From positions 1-19,452 of the forward strand of contig JBFHWF010000045.1 of assembly GCA_041589175.1 (NCBI GenBank): a stretch of 19,452 bases of DNA, given 5' to 3'. The position numbers and the translations under genes are program-made. Within the stretch, counting starts at the first letter, position 1. The number at the start of each line of letters is the position of its first letter. Source of the stretch: SZUA-229 sp041589175 (GTDB lineage Bacteria; Pseudomonadota; Gammaproteobacteria; SZUA-229). The notes under the pieces are model-generated. The model was not told where the DNA came from and ran no database searches. It saw only the letters and a list, made by a program, of their open reading frames with translations. This document shows positions 1 to 6,805 of the stretch, one piece after another.

Positions 1-1624
1 CCTGTTCGGCAACGCGTAAATCTGCTACAGCCGGGCCAATCTCAGCAACGGATGTTAGTTTTTCATAATCCATTTCCGGGCGCTTTAATAAGTCCAGAGC
101 ACGGGATTCTTTGCTTAAGGGCTTAGCTAGTACAACCTGTAATTCATTGGCTGCATTTGATGTCGGCTGTATCCACATATCACTTAAACGTTGTTGTTCG
201 CGTTCAATGCTTTCACGCTTTTCACTAAAGACCCGCCATTGTTCATCGCTTAGTAAACCAAGCTCATAGGCTTTTTCGGATAAGCGTAAATCTGCGTTAT
301 CCTCCCGTAGAATTAAACGGTACTCAGCGCGCGAGGTAAACATACGATAAGGTTCCTGGGTACCGTTGGTAATCAGATCATCCGCCAGCACACCGATATA
401 GGCCTGATCACGGCGTGGATACCAGCCTTCCTTGCCCTGCACCTGTAGCGCTGCATTGGTCGCGGCTAGCAAACCTTGAGCCGCCGCTTCTTCATAGCCG
501 GTAGTGCCATTAATCTGACCCGCGAAAAACAGGCCGTTGATAAAACGGGTTTCCAGCGTAGGTTTTAAATCCCGTGGATCGAAGAAATCGTATTCAATCG
601 CGTAGCCGGGGCGGGTAATAAACGCGTTTTCAAAACCCTTTATGGACCTTACCAGGTCTAGCTGAACATCAAACGGCAGGCTAGTAGAAATTCCATTGGG
701 ATACACTTCGAAACTGTTTAAGCCTTCCGGCTCGATAAAGATCTGGTGTGAATCTTTATCCGCGAAACGCATCACCTTGTCTTCGATGGATGGGCAGTAA
801 CGGGGTCCGACACCTTCGATAACACCGGAATACATCGGTGAACGATCCAGCCCACCATGAATAATCTCATGGGTTTTCGTATTAGTGTACGTAATGTGGC
901 AGCTGATCTGTTGCGGGTGATCATCCACTGATCCCGTTAAGGAAAATACCGGTGTTGGGGTATCGCCGGGCTGTTCCTGTAATTCAGAATAATCAATGGA
1001 TCGCGTATCGATACGCGGCGGGGTACCGGTTTTTAATCGGTCGACGCGGAAGGGTAATTCACGCAGTCGTTTTGATAAGGCAATCGAGGGTGGATCACCC
1101 GCACGACCACCGGAATGGTTTTCCAGCCCGATATGAATCAGACCGCCGAGAAAAGTACCTACGGTCAGCACCACGGTTTTACATTTGAACTTGACGCCCA
1201 TCTGGGTGACGACACCCACCACCTGGTCATTTTCGATGATCAGGTCGTCCACCGCCTGCATAAAGATCGACAGGTTGGGCTGGGTTTCCAGTGCCTGCCG
1301 TATTGCCTGGCGGTATAACTGGCGATCGGCCTGGGCACGGGTTGCTCTTACCGCCGGGCCCTTACGACTATTGAGAATGCGGAACTGGATACCACCCTTA
1401 TCCGCGGCCTTTGCCATGACACCGCCGAGGGCATCGATTTCTTTCACCAGGTGCCCCTTGCCGATGCCACCAATGGCCGGGTTACAGCTCATCTGCCCCA
1501 GGGTTTCGATATTATGGGTCAGCAACAGGGTTTTTGAACCCATACGGGCAGCCGCCAGTGCGGCCTCGGTGCCGGCATGGCCCCCGCCGATCACGATAAC
1601 GTCGTAGGATTCGTTGTAAAACAT
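1..1624 (-). CDS. mnmG: MnmG (GidA), tRNA U34 carboxymethylaminomethyl synthase FAD subunit, C-terminus cut by window edge
   Basis: With MnmE, MnmG installs the (carboxymethyl)aminomethyl group at C5 of wobble uridine 34 in several tRNAs, using FAD, NADH and methylene-tetrahydrofolate. Reading from ATG at 1624, 541 codons are present of the usual ~630, so about 90 C-terminal residues (part of the MnmE- and tRNA-binding region) lie outside the window. The FAD fingerprint GGGHAG is at residues 13-18. The conserved motif CNPAIGGIGKGH starts at Cys47, and RYCPSIEDK places a cysteine at 277; both cysteines match the E. coli positions exactly. FFAGQINGTTGYEEAAAQG is also intact. The gene points away from the origin side and is separated from mnmE by about 10.6 kb, unlike the close arrangement common in relatives. 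Identification is certain; only the missing end limits the entry. Confidence 0.97.
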   Translation of the reverse strand, partial: MFYNESYDVIVIGGGHAGTEAALAAARMGSKTLLLTHNIETLGQMSCNPAIGGIGKGHLVKEIDALGGVMAKAADKGGIQFRILNSRKGPAVRATRAQADRQLYRQAIRQALETQPNLSIFMQAVDDLIIENDQVVGVVTQMGVKFKCKTVVLTVGTFLGGLIHIGLENHSGGRAGDPPSIALSKRLRELPFRVDRLKTGTPPRIDTRSIDYSELQEQPGDTPTPVFSLTGSVDDHPQQISCHITYTNTKTHEIIHGGLDRSPMYSGVIEGVGPRYCPSIEDKVMRFADKDSHQIFIEPEGLNSFEVYPNGISTSLPFDVQLDLVRSIKGFENAFITRPGYAIEYDFFDPRDLKPTLETRFINGLFFAGQINGTTGYEEAAAQGLLAATNAALQVQGKEGWYPRRDQAYIGVLADDLITNGTQEPYRMFTSRAEYRLILREDNADLRLSEKAYELGLLSDEQWRVFSEKRESIEREQQRLSDMWIQPTSNAANELQVVLAKPLSKESRALDLLKRPEMDYEKLTSVAEIGPAVADLRVAEQ

Positions 1625-1709
1625 ACTGGATGGTCCTGGTTAATAATCGAGCAATTTTAGCAAATCTTAATGGATTACGCTTCACCCGTTAGAACACTTT
1701 TAGCACTTC

Positions 1710-2600
1710 TTACTCTGTATGCCAGGTCACTGACTGAAGCAGTCTTTGCAGTTTCAGGAATGCCTCTTCGCGGTAACTGCCCTTACGATAGAGCATACCG
1801 ATCCGACGACTCGGCACGGGCGTATCAAATGGCAGGTAGCAGATGCCACTGCCTGCATCGGTATGCACCGCCAGTTCCGGAATCAGGGTAATGCCCATAC
1901 CCTCGCCCACCATATGACGCAGGGTTTCCATGCTAGAAGCCTGGAAGCCTGCGTTTTCCGAGGCACCTGCCATAAAACAGACATCCAGCGCTTGTCCACG
2001 CAGGCAGTGACCTTCTTCCAGTAACAGCATCTCGCGCCCGACCAGGTCATCAAGCCCGACACGTTCGCGCCCGGCCAGCTCGTGCTCCCGGGGCACTGCC
2101 AGCTGAAAGGCTTCTTCGAACAGGTCCAGCTCACTGAATTCATCCGTATCCACCGGTAATGCAAGGATCAGCAGGTCGAGTTCACGGCGTCTCAACTTTT
2201 CCAGCAACACCTGTGTCTGGTACTCGTGTAGCCACAGTTTGAGGGATGGGTAAGCATCGCGAATGGTCGGCATTACCCGGGGTAGCAGGTAAGGAGCCAC
2301 GGTCGGAATCAGCCCGAGCTGTAACTCACCCACCATGGGGTCTTCGAAGCTTTGTGCCACTTCGCGGATATTACGCACCTCGCCCAGCACACGACGCGCC
2401 ATACCTGCGATCATCACACCAACCTCGGTCATCACCACCTGACGGGTATTGCGCTCTACCAGCTGCACCCCCAGTTCCTGCTCCAGCTTTTTCAATTGAC
2501 CACTCAACGTAGGCTGACTGACAAAGCAGCGTTCGGCGGCCCGGTGGAAGTGACGCTCCTCGTCGATGGCTACCAGGTACTGCAGTTCGCGCAGGTTCAT
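1710..2600 (-). CDS. oxyR: OxyR, LysR-type hydrogen-peroxide sensor and regulator
   Basis: OxyR is a cytoplasmic LysR-family tetramer that forms a disulfide on exposure to H2O2 and then activates peroxide-defence genes. The N-terminal winged helix-turn-helix (about residues 1-60, with RAAERCFVSQPTLSGQLKKL) precedes the ligand/redox domain. Both redox cysteines are present in GHCLRGQALDVCF. With the ATG at 2600 they are Cys199 and Cys208, identical to E. coli numbering. That start also has GGGAGG six bases upstream, whereas the ATG at 2606 abuts the same sequence with no spacer, so 2600 is chosen. Motifs such as GLIPTVAPYLLP and LHEYQTQ are typical of OxyR rather than CysB or other LysR proteins. 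It is divergent from the Prx/Grx gene, with an OxyR-like operator between them, which suggests control of that gene and autoregulation. Length is 296 aa, near the family norm of ~305. Confidence 0.96.
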   Translation of the reverse strand: MNLRELQYLVAIDEERHFHRAAERCFVSQPTLSGQLKKLEQELGVQLVERNTRQVVMTEVGVMIAGMARRVLGEVRNIREVAQSFEDPMVGELQLGLIPTVAPYLLPRVMPTIRDAYPSLKLWLHEYQTQVLLEKLRRRELDLLILALPVDTDEFSELDLFEEAFQLAVPREHELAGRERVGLDDLVGREMLLLEEGHCLRGQALDVCFMAGASENAGFQASSMETLRHMVGEGMGITLIPELAVHTDAGSGICYLPFDTPVPSRRIGMLYRKGSYREEAFLKLQRLLQSVTWHTE

Positions 2601-2635
2601 AAGCATCCTCCCGGCCTGTTATCTGGCTTAATTTA

Positions 2636-2672
2636 ATCGATATTACCTATTAGTTTATTAGATATAAACGAT
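2636..2672. promoter_or_regulatory. Predicted OxyR operator between oxyR and the Prx/Grx gene
   Basis: The E. coli OxyR consensus is four tetrads in the order ATAG-N7-CTAT-N7-ATAG-N7-CTAT. Here the spacing is exact: ATCG at 2636, CTAT at 2647, TTAG at 2658 and CGAT at 2669, which is 13 of 16 tetrad bases. The extra conserved T and A inside each half (2641, 2645, 2663, 2667) all match as well. Immediately downstream on the plus strand a weak -35 (TTCATC, 2673-2678) and a -10-like CATACT (2696-2701) are 17 bases apart. That geometry places OxyR directly against the -35 element, as at its activated promoters. The same site sits just upstream of oxyR on the minus strand. The promoter hexamers are weak, as expected for an activator-dependent promoter, and remain inference. 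Confidence 0.8.
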
Positions 2673-2787
2673 TTCATCTATTTGTTTGCTATCTCCATAC
2701 TACACCCATGCACTTCAGGCAGATCCCCATGAACGGGGCTCGCCAGGAGTTACAAAGTGAATGAACTGCTAGTTGAGGACTAAAACC

Positions 2788-3537
2788 ATGTTAGAAAATC
2801 GTGAAAACCAGAAGGTACCCAGCGTGACTTTCAAGACCCGCGAAAACAACGCGTTCAAGGATGTCACTACCGATGACATCTTTGCCAACCGTACCGTGAT
2901 CGTTTTTTCACTGCCCGGTGCATTTACCCCGACCTGTTCGTCAACACACCTGCCACGCTTCAATGAGCTGGCGGATGTTTTCCACGCCAACGGCGTCGAT
3001 GAGATTATCTGCGTGTCGGTGAATGATGCCTTTGTCATGGATGCCTGGAAAGAACACCAGGAAGCCGACCGGGTGACATTGATCCCCGATGGTAACGGTG
3101 ATTTCACCGAGGGTATGGGCATGCTGGTCGATAAAAGCGATCTTGGTTTCGGTAAACGCTCATGGCGTTACTCGATGCTGGTGAAAAACGGTGTCATCGA
3201 AAAGATGTTTATCGAGCCGGAGGTACCCGGCGACCCGTTCGAAGTATCCGATGCCGACACCATGCTGAACTACATCAACCCGGCGGCCCAGGCACCGGAC
3301 TCGGTCAGCATCATGACACGCCCCGGTTGCCCGTTCTGCGAAAGCGCCAAGCAGATGTTAAGCGAACGTGGTATCCGCTACGAGGAAATCAGCGTGGGTA
3401 ACGATGCCAGCCTGAGATCGGTTCGTGCCATAACCGGCCGCGATACCGTGCCACAGGTTTTCATCAACGGTGAGCATATTGGCGGATCCGACGAGCTGGA
3501 AAGCCATTTGAGCAATCACCATCCACATGCGGCTTAA
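2788..3537 (+). CDS. Peroxiredoxin-5/glutaredoxin fusion (hybrid Prx/Grx thiol peroxidase)
   Basis: This cytosolic peroxidase reduces H2O2 and alkyl hydroperoxides at an N-terminal Prx5 domain and is recycled by its own glutaredoxin domain with a glutathione-type thiol. The Prx domain (about residues 5-165) has the peroxidatic motif PGAFTPTC with Cys50, and later GKRSWRYSMLV. The Grx domain (about 173-245) has CPFC at 181-184, the cis-Pro motif TVPQVF and the GGSDEL glutathione site. It is 249 aa long, like the fused enzymes known from Haemophilus influenzae and Chromatium gracile. The start is ATG 2788, preceded by GAGGA eight bases upstream; an in-frame TTG at 2773 lies ahead of that ribosome site and is rejected. 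It is divergent from oxyR and is followed after 56 bases by the reductase that would regenerate its thiol. Confidence 0.95.
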   Translation: MLENRENQKVPSVTFKTRENNAFKDVTTDDIFANRTVIVFSLPGAFTPTCSSTHLPRFNELADVFHANGVDEIICVSVNDAFVMDAWKEHQEADRVTLIPDGNGDFTEGMGMLVDKSDLGFGKRSWRYSMLVKNGVIEKMFIEPEVPGDPFEVSDADTMLNYINPAAQAPDSVSIMTRPGCPFCESAKQMLSERGIRYEEISVGNDASLRSVRAITGRDTVPQVFINGEHIGGSDELESHLSNHHPHAA

Positions 3538-3545
3538 CACATTGT

Positions 3546-3567
3546 GCCGGGCTCAAATGAGCCCGGC
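3546..3567 (+). other. Perfect 9-bp hairpin between the Prx/Grx and reductase genes
   Basis: The 56-base gap contains GCCGGGCTC, a four-base AAAT loop and GAGCCCGGC, a perfect GC-rich inverted repeat. No T-run follows, so it is not a classic intrinsic terminator. It could act as an RNA-stability element, or as a partial attenuator that makes more peroxidase than reductase from one transcript. Confidence 0.7.
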
Positions 3568-3593
3568 GCGATTCACCTGACGGGGAAACAGAC

Positions 3594-4994
3594 ATGAGAG
3601 ATCACAAAAAAAACCACTACGACCTTATAGCGATCGGCGCCGGTAGCGGCGGGCTTGCCGTTGCCGAAACCGCGGCACAACTCGGACAACGGGTTGCCGT
3701 TATCGAGTCTGCTAACATCGGCGGTACCTGTGTTAACAACGGCTGCGTGCCCAAGAAAATCATGTGGACGGCGGCCAGCCTCGCGCATAGTGTTGAACAG
3801 GCAAACGCGTTTGGAATTCCGACACATAAAAGCAAAACCAACTGGCAGAAACTGGTCGCAGGACGGCAACAGTCTATTTCCAGTATCACTGCCTACTGGG
3901 ATAACTATGTAAACGCTTCCGGTATCGATTACCTGCAGGGGCATGCTCAGTTTGTTGACGCGAATACTGTTTCTGTTAACCAGCAACACTACTCGGCAGA
4001 TCATATCGTGATAGCAACCGGTGGGCAGCCTGTTGTGCCACCTGTTCCCGGTGCTGAACTGGGTATCACCTCCGATGGCTTTTTCGAGTTGCAGGATCTT
4101 CCCGGTAAGGTTGCGGTCATCGGTGGTGGCTATATTGGTGTTGAGTTAAGTGGTGTACTCAATGCGCTTGGTACAAAGGTTTCCCTGGTCGCACTGGAAG
4201 GTCGTTTACTTGACGTGTTCGACGAAATGTTAGGTGAATCGTTGATGCAATCCTATACTGATCAGGGTATTGAATTACATCTGCCGTTCCAGGTCAGCGC
4301 TTTGCAACAGGATGATTCAGGTCACATCAATGTTATATCCAGCGAGGGTAAAACTCTTGGCGGCTTTGATACGGTTATCTGGGCGGTTGGACGCAAACCG
4401 AATACGGCAAGATTGGCACTGGATAAAGCCGGGGTATCAATGATGCAAAACGGCATCATTCCCGTTGATGATTTCCAGACGACCAATGTAAAGCATATTT
4501 ATGCGATCGGTGATATTACTGGTAAGGCTGCGCTGACACCTGTTGCGATCCAGGCCGGGCGTAAACTTGCGCATCGCATTTTTGATAACCAGCCGGATGC
4601 TAAGGTGGATTACGACACTATTCCCAGTGTCGTGTTTTCACACCCACCCGTCGCCACCGTTGGCCTGACTGAGGAGCAGGCAGATGAAAAATACGCGGGC
4701 GATATACAGGTATATAAATCGGCATTCGTACCCATGCAATATGCGCTTGCTGATCACGGCCCAAAGACCGCGATGAAACTGGTTTGTGCAGGTGATGAAC
4801 AACGCGTGATTGGCATTCACATGATTGGTGATCATGTCGATGAAATGCTACAGGGGTTTGCTGTTGCCGTGAAGATGGGTGCAAGCAAGGCTGACTTCGA
4901 TAGTACGATCGCCATACACCCGACGAGTGCAGAGGAACTGGTCACCATGAAAGTTGCTGAACCTCGAAAAACAGCGGTAAGCAAAGCTGCCTGA
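3594..4994 (+). CDS. Glutathione-disulfide reductase family; candidate NADH-linked glutathione amide reductase
   Basis: This is a class I flavoprotein disulfide reductase of 466 aa. FAD motif GAGSGG is at 15-20, the redox dithiol CVNNGC at Cys46/Cys51, a second dinucleotide fold GGGYIG at 176-181, and the C-terminal catalytic HPTSAEE at His442/Glu447. AGRKLAHR, which holds a substrate-binding arginine in glutathione reductases, is kept. Two departures matter. The arginine that contacts the glycine carboxylate of GSSG (human Arg37) aligns with Glu25. Both arginines that hold the NADPH 2'-phosphate (human 218 and 224) align with Leu200 and Asp206, with Glu201 beside them. GGGYIG also carries Gly where NADPH enzymes usually have Ala. 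These changes fit NADH and glutathione amide, as described for the Chromatium gracile enzyme next to a Prx/Grx gene. Membership of the family is certain; the substrate is inferred. ATG 3594 follows GGGGA by seven bases. Confidence 0.93.
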   Translation: MRDHKKNHYDLIAIGAGSGGLAVAETAAQLGQRVAVIESANIGGTCVNNGCVPKKIMWTAASLAHSVEQANAFGIPTHKSKTNWQKLVAGRQQSISSITAYWDNYVNASGIDYLQGHAQFVDANTVSVNQQHYSADHIVIATGGQPVVPPVPGAELGITSDGFFELQDLPGKVAVIGGGYIGVELSGVLNALGTKVSLVALEGRLLDVFDEMLGESLMQSYTDQGIELHLPFQVSALQQDDSGHINVISSEGKTLGGFDTVIWAVGRKPNTARLALDKAGVSMMQNGIIPVDDFQTTNVKHIYAIGDITGKAALTPVAIQAGRKLAHRIFDNQPDAKVDYDTIPSVVFSHPPVATVGLTEEQADEKYAGDIQVYKSAFVPMQYALADHGPKTAMKLVCAGDEQRVIGIHMIGDHVDEMLQGFAVAVKMGASKADFDSTIAIHPTSAEELVTMKVAEPRKTAVSKAA

Positions 4995-5015
4995 ACTGTC
5001 CTGTCGTTGCATGAT

Positions 5016-5072
5016 TTATTCGTACCCGGCATCACTGGCGATCAGTGGCCATCACTGGCCGGGTACGAATAA
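5016..5072. terminator. Bidirectional terminator with a 15-bp perfect stem
   Basis: TTATTCGTACCCGGC at 5016-5030 pairs perfectly with GCCGGGTACGAATAA at 5058-5072. It lies between the convergent reductase (+) and TSUP (-) genes, with A/T-rich flanks on each side. The 27-base loop is itself structured: CACTG and CAGTG can pair within it, and ATCACTGG occurs twice. No long U-run follows on either strand, so efficiency is uncertain. Confidence 0.7.
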
Positions 5073-5076
5073 TAAT

Positions 5077-5823
5077 TCAAATCATTACACTGTATAAACC
5101 CAGGCTACTGATTATCACTAACACGCCACCGGTTACTTTTTTAAACAGGGTATCGTTATGCAATATAAATTCATGGGCTCGCAGGCCGATCACATGACCA
5201 ACCGTGGCCACGGGAATGAGTAGCAACGCCGCCCAGAACTGAAGCTCGATACCCAGCACAATGAATGCCGTCATTTTTATGGTAACCAGCATAAACCATA
5301 AAACGAACAGCGTGTTACGCAGATATTTGGCGGCAACATTACGCATAAACACCGCGACAATGAGCGGCGCCCCGGTTAAGGACGTACCCGCAACATAACC
5401 ACCGATAGACAGCAGAACTTTATCTACCCAGCCGCCGCCACTTTTCACATTCAGGCCGAGCACCCATAACACGGCGTAAAACAGGGTGACGCCATAGATA
5501 AACGTAATCAGCCATTCATTGGGTAATTTGATCAGCCCGAAAACACCCACCAGGGTAAATGGAATAATGATCCATAGTGCCTTTTTTAAATACTGCCGAT
5601 CGATATGCTGGATACGTGTGCGCAGGGTCATCGCGGAAAAGAACAGCAGGTGCAGTCCAATCATCGGCAACCAGAATAAAGGTTGATCATAGATAAACAG
5701 CATCAGTGGCAGGCCTAGTGCAGCACCGCCAAAGCCCAGCCCGGTACGCACGAAGCCGGTCCAGGCAAATACCAGGCATGTCAGTACTAACTCGACTGCC
5801 GAGAACTGTAATAATGTGTCCAT
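5077..5823 (-). CDS. TSUP family (TauE/SafE-type) membrane permease
   Basis: This 248-aa, very hydrophobic protein has about seven or eight predicted membrane segments, starting near residues 8-28 and ending with a C-terminal helix. The glycine-rich entry GFVRTGLGFGGAALGLPL near residue 23 and its echo GGYVAGTSLTGAPLIVAVFMRN near residue 142 are the paired repeats typical of the sulfite exporter TauE/SafE (DUF81/TSUP) family. Members move sulfur-containing or organic anions such as sulfite, sulfoacetate or sulfonates across the inner membrane; the sequence does not reveal this one's substrate. It lies 24 bases downstream of the YbaN family gene on the same strand, so the two are probably cotranscribed. 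It converges on the reductase gene across a strong hairpin. Length is usual for the family. Confidence 0.88.
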   Translation of the reverse strand: MDTLLQFSAVELVLTCLVFAWTGFVRTGLGFGGAALGLPLMLFIYDQPLFWLPMIGLHLLFFSAMTLRTRIQHIDRQYLKKALWIIIPFTLVGVFGLIKLPNEWLITFIYGVTLFYAVLWVLGLNVKSGGGWVDKVLLSIGGYVAGTSLTGAPLIVAVFMRNVAAKYLRNTLFVLWFMLVTIKMTAFIVLGIELQFWAALLLIPVATVGHVIGLRAHEFILHNDTLFKKVTGGVLVIISSLGLYSVMI

Positions 5824-5847
5824 GAAAGATAGGGAAATTCCAGTTTG

Positions 5848-6246
5848 CTATTTATCGTCGCTACTAACAGCTGGGTTATCAGCAGCTGGCGGCCTGGATG
5901 GTTTACTCAATATAAACCAGGCGCCATACACCATAAACAGGGCGATGATGGCCTTCACCCAGGTTGACATCGGCGCGTATAGCACCACGTAAAACAGGCT
6001 GATACTCATAAAGCCAACCGAGAACAATTTTGCGGTGAGAGGAATCACCCGGTGTTCGTGCCACTTCTGCAACGGTGGACCAAACAAACGGTGGTAGTAA
6101 AGCCAGTTATGAAAACGCTCGGAACTCTGCGCAAATGCCCACAGAGCCAGCAGCATAAACGGTGTCGTGGGCATCACGGGTAACAGCGCACCAATGACAC
6201 CAAGCGCAAAGAAAAACCATCCCAGGCCAAAATACAAAACTCGCAT
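5848..6246 (-). CDS. YbaN/DUF454 family inner-membrane protein
   Basis: This 132-aa protein resembles the E. coli YbaN (DUF454) family, whose biochemical function is unknown. Visible family traits are the N-terminal hydrophobic segment (about 5-30) with LGVIGALLPVMPTTPFMLLALW, the following amphipathic stretch SSERFHNWLYYHRLFGPPL, and the tract WHEHRVIPLTAK before two further hydrophobic segments (about 73-110). The C-terminal tail, rich in Pro, Ser and Asp, is probably cytoplasmic. The gene is first in a two-gene minus-strand unit with the TSUP permease and is divergent from the TPR gene. The family name is secure, but no role can be given from sequence. Confidence 0.88.
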   Translation of the reverse strand: MRVLYFGLGWFFFALGVIGALLPVMPTTPFMLLALWAFAQSSERFHNWLYYHRLFGPPLQKWHEHRVIPLTAKLFSVGFMSISLFYVVLYAPMSTWVKAIIALFMVYGAWFILSKPSRPPAADNPAVSSDDK

Positions 6247-6360
6247 AAAATCACATACCTACGTTGTTATGCCAAGTATGCACGCTGCGATGTACAGATG
6301 CTACCAGCCAGCACCATATTGCACCTTGAGTTTTTATCATTAGCACACATACTGTTATAT

Positions 6361-6693
6361 ATGAATATAGATAATCTTCTGAGCATGTTAGACAACGGAC
6401 AGGATAGCCTGATCCTTCGCTTCGGACTCGGCCAGGCACTGCTCAAACAGAACCAGCCAGAGCAGGCCATCGAGCATCTACAAAAGGCCCTGGCGTTTGA
6501 TGCAAACTATTCCGCCGCCTATAAACTCCTTGGCAAGGCCTATGCCTCGACGCATCAGGATAGCGCGGCCATCGAAACCTATCAGACAGGTATTCGCATC
6601 GCTGAGTCCAGGGGTGACATTCAGGCTGCGAAAGAGATGCGCGTATTCCTCAAACGACTGCTAAAGAATAACGTATCGCCACACAGCGAATAA
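6361..6693 (+). CDS. Small tetratricopeptide-repeat protein
   Basis: About 110 residues with two or three TPR units: LRFGLGQALLKQNQPEQAIEHLQKAL, then YSAAYKLLGKAYASTHQDSAAIETYQTGI, and a C-terminal helix pair ending AAKEMRVFLKRLL. It is cytoplasmic, with no signal peptide. Small TPR proteins of this type with a conserved KEMRVFLRRL-like end occur in many proteobacteria without known function; TPRs usually mediate protein contacts. The ATG at 6361 is preferred because family members begin just before the LLSML segment. An in-frame ATG at 6298 would add 21 residues that do not look like TPR, and neither start has a convincing ribosome site. It is divergent from the YbaN family gene and precedes the GGDEF gene, with a likely separate promoter for the latter. 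Confidence 0.8.
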   Translation: MNIDNLLSMLDNGQDSLILRFGLGQALLKQNQPEQAIEHLQKALAFDANYSAAYKLLGKAYASTHQDSAAIETYQTGIRIAESRGDIQAAKEMRVFLKRLLKNNVSPHSE

Positions 6694-6710
6694 TCGGTCA
6701 TTTGCTTCCT

Positions 6711-6754
6711 TATAATGTCCTGGCTCAAGCATTTTACGAGAAGAATGCCTTGAG
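6711..6754 (+). promoter_or_regulatory. Possible promoter -10 and 5' leader hairpin of the GGDEF gene
   Basis: A perfect TATAAT stands at 6711-6716 with no recognisable -35. The expected transcript start near 6723 coincides with a hairpin in which CTCAAGCATT (6724-6733) pairs with AATGCCTTGAG (6744-6754), with one bulged C. A hairpin at the extreme 5' end often stabilises an mRNA. I see no match to a known riboswitch class. Confidence 0.35.
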
Positions 6755-6805
6755 GGATGCTATATAAGGCTAAGGATCATAACAGGATGTATCAGGATTA
6801 GAACT

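Noticed and set aside
2729..2764. Short upstream reading frame (12 codons with stop) ahead of the Prx/Grx gene
   Set aside because: It has no ribosome site and no recognisable leader-peptide pattern, so it is probably chance.
2773..2787. TTG start five codons upstream for the Prx/Grx gene
   Set aside because: The ribosome-binding sequence GAGGA lies inside this extension, so the ATG at 2788 is the start.
6724..6805. A c-di-GMP riboswitch upstream of the GGDEF gene
   Set aside because: Only one bulged hairpin is present; the conserved GEMM core and its tetraloop/receptor are not seen.
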